Positions 59,847 to 64,000 of a stretch of 64,000 nt of DNA are shown here, one piece after another. The notes under the pieces were generated by a model. It was given only the letters and a program-made list of their open reading frames with translations. It made no database searches and was not told the DNA's origin. Source of the DNA: Daucus carota subsp. sativus (lineage: Eukaryota; Streptophyta; Magnoliopsida; Apiales; Apiaceae). Both the position numbers and the translations under genes were made by a program. Within the stretch, counting starts at the first letter, position 1; each line of letters opens with the position of its first letter. The stretch is from contig NC_030386.2 of assembly GCF_001625215.2 (NCBI RefSeq), positions 36,397,296 to 36,461,295 on the forward strand, written 5' to 3'.

Positions 59847-62800
59847 ATGCCTTATTGTGAGGTGGGAAAATACCAGAACACTGCAGAAGCCGCCGGCAAC
59901 AATGGAATCAAGATTTTCTACGAAACGTACGGTCACGGCCCCGTCAAAGTGTTATTGATCATTGGTAATTTTCGATTATTACTCTACTTTTTATACATTT
60001 TTCAGATGGGTTTTTGCTTAATTTTAATGGGTCGGTGTTAATTTTTATTATAATTGAGTCGAGCAGGATTAGCTGGCACACATGAATCGTGGGGTCCACA
60101 GATTATGGGGCTCGCCGGAACTTTGACGCCGAATGACCAGGATTGGCCGGACGGTGATCGGAGCTCAGATGAAGTTGGGGGGGCTCACGAGAGGCTTGTT
60201 GAGGTTTGTGCTTTGGATAATCGTGGAATGGGTCGTAGCTCTGTGCCTGCCAAGAAATCGGAGTACACGTAATAGTTTAATTATTGAAATTGGTGTTTAA
60301 TTATTGAAATTTGATTTTTGTTATCTGAGTAATAGTTTTTTAATTGTGGAATGTAGAACAAGAATCATGGCCAAAGATGCTATAGCTGTGATGGACCACT
60401 TGGGTTGGGAAAAAGCACATGTTTTTGGCCACTCCATGGGTGAGTTGTGTACTTGTGTTTCTAGAGCTTCCGATCTACTTCACTAAATTATTAATTTCTA
60501 GAAACTGGTTTCCGTGGACTTTATATTGATGTTAATAACAATATTTAGTACTGATGATCCTAACGGGGGTGCAGATGTTAATTAATTTACCTTGTTATCA
60601 TAGATTTCAGTAGAAATGCAGCCCCCAGTAGTTGGTGGAAATGTGGAAGCTTCGTGGTGTAGGTACTGATAGATGTTTCTGACTTATGGTTTCTTATCTT
60701 GAATGCTATATAGGGGCTATGATAAGTTGCAAACTGGCAGCAACGGTGCCTGATAGAATTCTGTCCTTGGCTTTACTAAATGTCACTGGTGGTGGTTTTG
60801 AATGTTTCCCGAAGGTATTGTTTCTTTCTAACCATGAAGCTATATTTGTAGAGCATGACTGAAGGGGATGTTATAAAATGTAAGGTAGATTTTGCAAGAT
60901 ACACACAATCATTATAGTAACAGATTTACTTACAGATAATATATTTGTGTGGAAAACCTACAGAGGGGTGCCAATAACTAAATAGGAAAAACTTAACATT
61001 CTCTATGCAATTTTTCTTACGTGAACTTGCATCATATCTATTTCACATCATTGTGCGTGCAAGCTAAAAAGTGAAATTTAGGGGCAGAGAATTTGTATCA
61101 CTCTATAAGTATTCCATTCCACTGGAGATGCATCAAGCTTCTTTGTCTTGGCTTTTCTTTTTTTGAATGCACCTGCTTGGTCAGCAACTAACTCGTTCAA
61201 ACCAAGACTCGCGGCCTTGAATTTACCACCTGCAGTTTCTGAAATATCTTAGTCTGAGAATTTAGGAATCAGGCACATGTTTACAAGATGTAGCAGATAA
61301 ACACACTATATCTCTCTAGTGCCAAGAATGATCAACAATGCTCTACTATCTGTATTTTGTGTAATATAGTATACACTATCTAATTTTTATTCTAATTTGT
61401 AGATAGTTCATGTTATCTGTATGTAATTGATTTTTTTTTTTTAAACTAGTTGAGTATATAGCACAATAATTTTATAAATATTAACAATGAAACATATAAA
61501 TTTCGAACATGATGTAGAAGAAGACTGAATATGCAGTTACAAGTAAATAACAACGTTTGGGGATAATAGGTACTATAAATTCTATGGACAATAGGTGCTA
61601 TAAATCTTATTGTTATATACGTGTGTGTGATGTTAGTATCTGACATTCTGACCCAACGAATTGGCCAATGCTTTCCAGTTTACTTAAGATGATTCTGTAG
61701 TGCAAAATTATTAAAAGTTCTTTTAAGCCATCTTCTTGTCATTAAAGGAATTCACTCTTTCTGATGTAATTCTTAGGCCGATGTTTCCAGTTTTTTCATT
61801 TTATTGAATTTTTCAGCAGCTCTCTTCTGTTGTCAGTTGATTTAATTTATTCTGTAAATCAGATGGAAAAGTTTGATTGCAACTTGCATTAGACTTGTTT
61901 TTGAAAAATTCAACATATCAAATATCATATCTGAACTATCATTGCAGCTAGTTTCAGGTATAACGTTGTGCGCTCTGTTTTGCAGCTTGATCGACAAACT
62001 TTATCCATTGCTATTCGGTTCTTAAAAGCTAAAACTCCTGAACAAAGAGCAGCTGTTGACTTGGACACTCACTACACAAAGGTTGATTATTTTCTTAATC
62101 TTTTTTATTTCTTCGCACTTGCCCATTTTAAGGCAGCAAGCCTGTCACAAAATTTTTGGCATAGACGCCGAAAATCTATTCTTCACGTCATATATAAATC
62201 AAAGGCAAAAGATATTTTCATCTGCACATCAAAGTATGTGCTGCGGTATTTAAAATGGACATAAGTTGTTACAACTAGTTCTGTTAAATAACAATCAAGT
62301 TTGACACATATGGCCTTGTTATAGAAACACAGTTTTTCATTTGAAACACATAATCTAGCATGAAAATGCTTGTGCTAACAACTGATATCATACAATCTTT
62401 CTGTTGTACAGGAATATCTCGAGGAACTTGTTGGATCTAAATCTAGAAGAGCAATTTTGTATCAAGTAAGGACCACTGTACAAACATTATGGCTTAAAGG
62501 ACATGGTAGCATTGTTATGGAACGTTTGGGTGGTTCGCTATTATGGTTTTCTTGAGTTGTCTATCTATTTATACTATATTATTAAAGCGAAAATGATTAA
62601 AGTTTGGTTGGCAATTTGTATTTTGGTCACTTACAGTATGACCGTTAGATCTTGTAAAGCAAATACCAAGAACAATTAGATCTAATAGTAAAGAATATTT
62701 TATCTATAAATACAGTCTAAGGTTTAAAATTCGAATCCCATCAACAAAATATTAAAATTAAATATTTACATTATTAATCCTAAAGCATGACCAAACAATA

Positions 62801-63798
62801 TAATATTTGTTTTAATTAGGAATTGTAATATATTATTTTCAATAATAGTATTAAATTATATATTGAAGAAAATTAGAAAATATTAAAGAAGACCTGTGCA
62901 TTGCACGGGTAATATGCTTGTTTTATATAATGGCATTGATATGAACTTTTTATGGTGGTTTTGTTAAAAAGTTTTCTCTCTTCCTCCTCCCTCTGACTTG
63001 CTCTGTGGGGGGATTATATTTTCATTGCTGTAGCCTTTATATCATTTGGATATACACATGTTAGAGTGATTTCTGTAGCTGTAATTAATGACATATGTGT
63101 AGCAGTGTACCATTATCTACTCACTAGAAAGCTATACAGTTACAGATGGAATCTCCTTCCATTTGAAGATGAAAGTAATTATCTGTTCTGTCAATCTCAG
63201 ACTAATAACTGGCTGACTAGAGGAATCATAGAATAATGTACTATCTCCTCTAATCTTAAAAGTCTTGCACTCGTAATAGAGGAATTACTTTTCACACTTT
63301 TGAAGTATGAAGTTCTAACTGGCTAAAAGTTTCAGATAATAGCAGTTATATAAATGACCCTTATATATCTATTTTAAAGCAAGATTGTCATTATTACAGG
63401 AATATGTCAAAGGCATATCATCAACTGGTATGCAGACAAATTATGGTTTTGATGGACAGATCCATGCATGCTGGACACACAAAATGTCGCAAACGGAGTT
63501 TGAGTTGATGCGGTCTTCTGGATTTTTGGTATCAGTTATTCATGGAAGGTACAACTTAACTGGCATTAAGTTTTCGTTTCTTCACCCAATTATACCTGGT
63601 CAGACTACTAAGACACTTTTCATGACTTTTAGGAAGGATGTTATTGCCCAGTTACGTCATGCAAGGAAACTTGCCGAGAGATTACACCCTTTTTCCAGAA
63701 TGGTAGAACTTCCTGGTGGGCATCTTGTGAGTCATGAGAGGACTGAAGAGGTAAACAATTATAAGATACATTTAGCTAGTAAATTCGTGAAGTTGTAA
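59847..63798 (+). CDS. Alpha/beta hydrolase (3' end uncertain, probably continues past window)
   Basis: Exons 59847-59964, 60067-60268, 60357-60439, 60714-60814, 61986-62081, 62412-62465, 63400-63548 and 63633-63750 join in frame to 307 codons. Start: MPYCEVGKYQNTAEAAGNNG. The oxyanion-side motif is IGLAGTHESWGPQI; CALDNRGMGRSS is the usual strand-helix motif. The nucleophile elbow is FGHSMGAM, with the catalytic serine split by the intron just after it. A late VIHGRKDVIAQL carries the acid loop and PGGHLVSHER the catalytic histidine, so the triad is complete. Reading on past GAG|GTAAAC gives a stop at 63798 (322 aa). However, relatives (At5g53050-like, about 400 aa) continue after EEVN, so a further intron and exon beyond 64000 are more likely. 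The intron 63549-63632 is 84 nt and stopless. Substrate unknown; no organelle signal is obvious. Confidence 0.88.
60815..61985. other. Long intron 4 of the hydrolase gene
   Basis: AT-rich, with nothing recognisable except a T-run and a diverged repeat of GGTACTATAAATTCTA / GGTGCTATAAATCTTA near 61568-61603. Confidence 0.4.
62564..62920 (+). mobile_element. Small non-autonomous Helitron, 357 bp, in hydrolase intron 6
   Basis: 5' end A|TCTATTTATACTATATTATT followed by AAAGCG; 3' hairpin CCTGTGCATTGCACGGG, then about 10 bp and GCTTG followed by T. The 5' TC preceded by A and the hairpin plus terminal CTxG|T define a Helitron between A and T. CTTG departs from CTRR by one base. There are no inverted repeats or target duplication. 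It shares its 5' style with the large element at 11168. Confidence 0.75.
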
Positions 63799-64000
63799 TT
63801 CAAGATGTGTAGACCAATGAGATTCTTGAGTATTTATTTCGAAAAAGCTAGTTGTTGTGTAAGTCTCAGGCCGTGGGATCATTAAGGAAACACTTATAAA
63901 TATGTATGTGTATGCATCATTTATAGTGTTACATAAATTTGTAGATACATTATCATTTGTATGGAACAAAGCAAGATTTTCCATCTGAAGGAAAAGACAT

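Overview
This is 64 kb of nuclear DNA from a eudicot plant, probably an asterid; the species cannot be fixed from the sequence. The evidence is AT-rich intergenic DNA, GT-AG introns, proteins close to their Arabidopsis counterparts, a chloroplast-targeted lumenal protein, and plant-type Helitrons, MULEs, Tourist and Stowaway MITEs. I reconstructed nine multi-exon or long protein genes by hand from splice sites and frame continuity. I added one small three-exon peptide gene that simple ORF calling misses, and one tRNA gene.

Layout, left to right. 0.2-3.7 kb: WD40-repeat protein (+). 6.2-10.7 kb: prolyl oligopeptidase (+). 11.2-19.4 kb: a very large non-autonomous Helitron-like element made mostly of two internal tandem arrays. 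19.7-20.7 kb: a MULE with a perfect 9-bp target duplication. 21.1-23.1 kb: thylakoid lumenal 17.4-kDa pentapeptide protein (+). 23.4 kb: tRNA-Gly(CCC). 23.7-25.0 kb: GH17 beta-1,3-glucanase-like protein (+). 26.4-27.1 kb: Harbinger-like element. 27.4-31.3 kb: membrane-anchored ankyrin acyl-CoA-binding protein (+) with two abutting Stowaway MITEs in one intron. 32.3-35.9 kb: ER chaperone BiP (-). 36.2-44.8 kb: gene-poor and repeat-rich, including a striking fold-back element. 44.9-45.4 kb: a PSY-type sulfated-peptide precursor (+). 46.8-50.8 kb: five-KH-domain RNA-binding protein (+). 52.4-55.8 kb: mitochondrial ribosomal protein bL9 (+). 56.8-58.4 kb: Helitron-like element. 59.8 kb to the right edge: alpha/beta hydrolase (+), probably cut by the window end.

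The genes do not form one pathway; this is an ordinary euchromatic segment. From memory of Arabidopsis locus numbers, the WD40, TL17 and ACBP genes resemble At5g53500, At5g53490 and At5g53470, and the KH, bL9m and hydrolase genes resemble At5g53060, At5g53070 and At5g53050. The window therefore looks like two conserved microsyntenic clusters joined by transposon-rich DNA and by genes that are not part of that collinear set. Nothing here looks like a wholly new molecular system. The most unusual structure is the 8.2-kb Helitron-like element that carries eight copies of its own 3' terminal hairpin in tandem. Second are the PSY-like peptide gene hidden in repeats and the fold-back element with inverted tandem arms.
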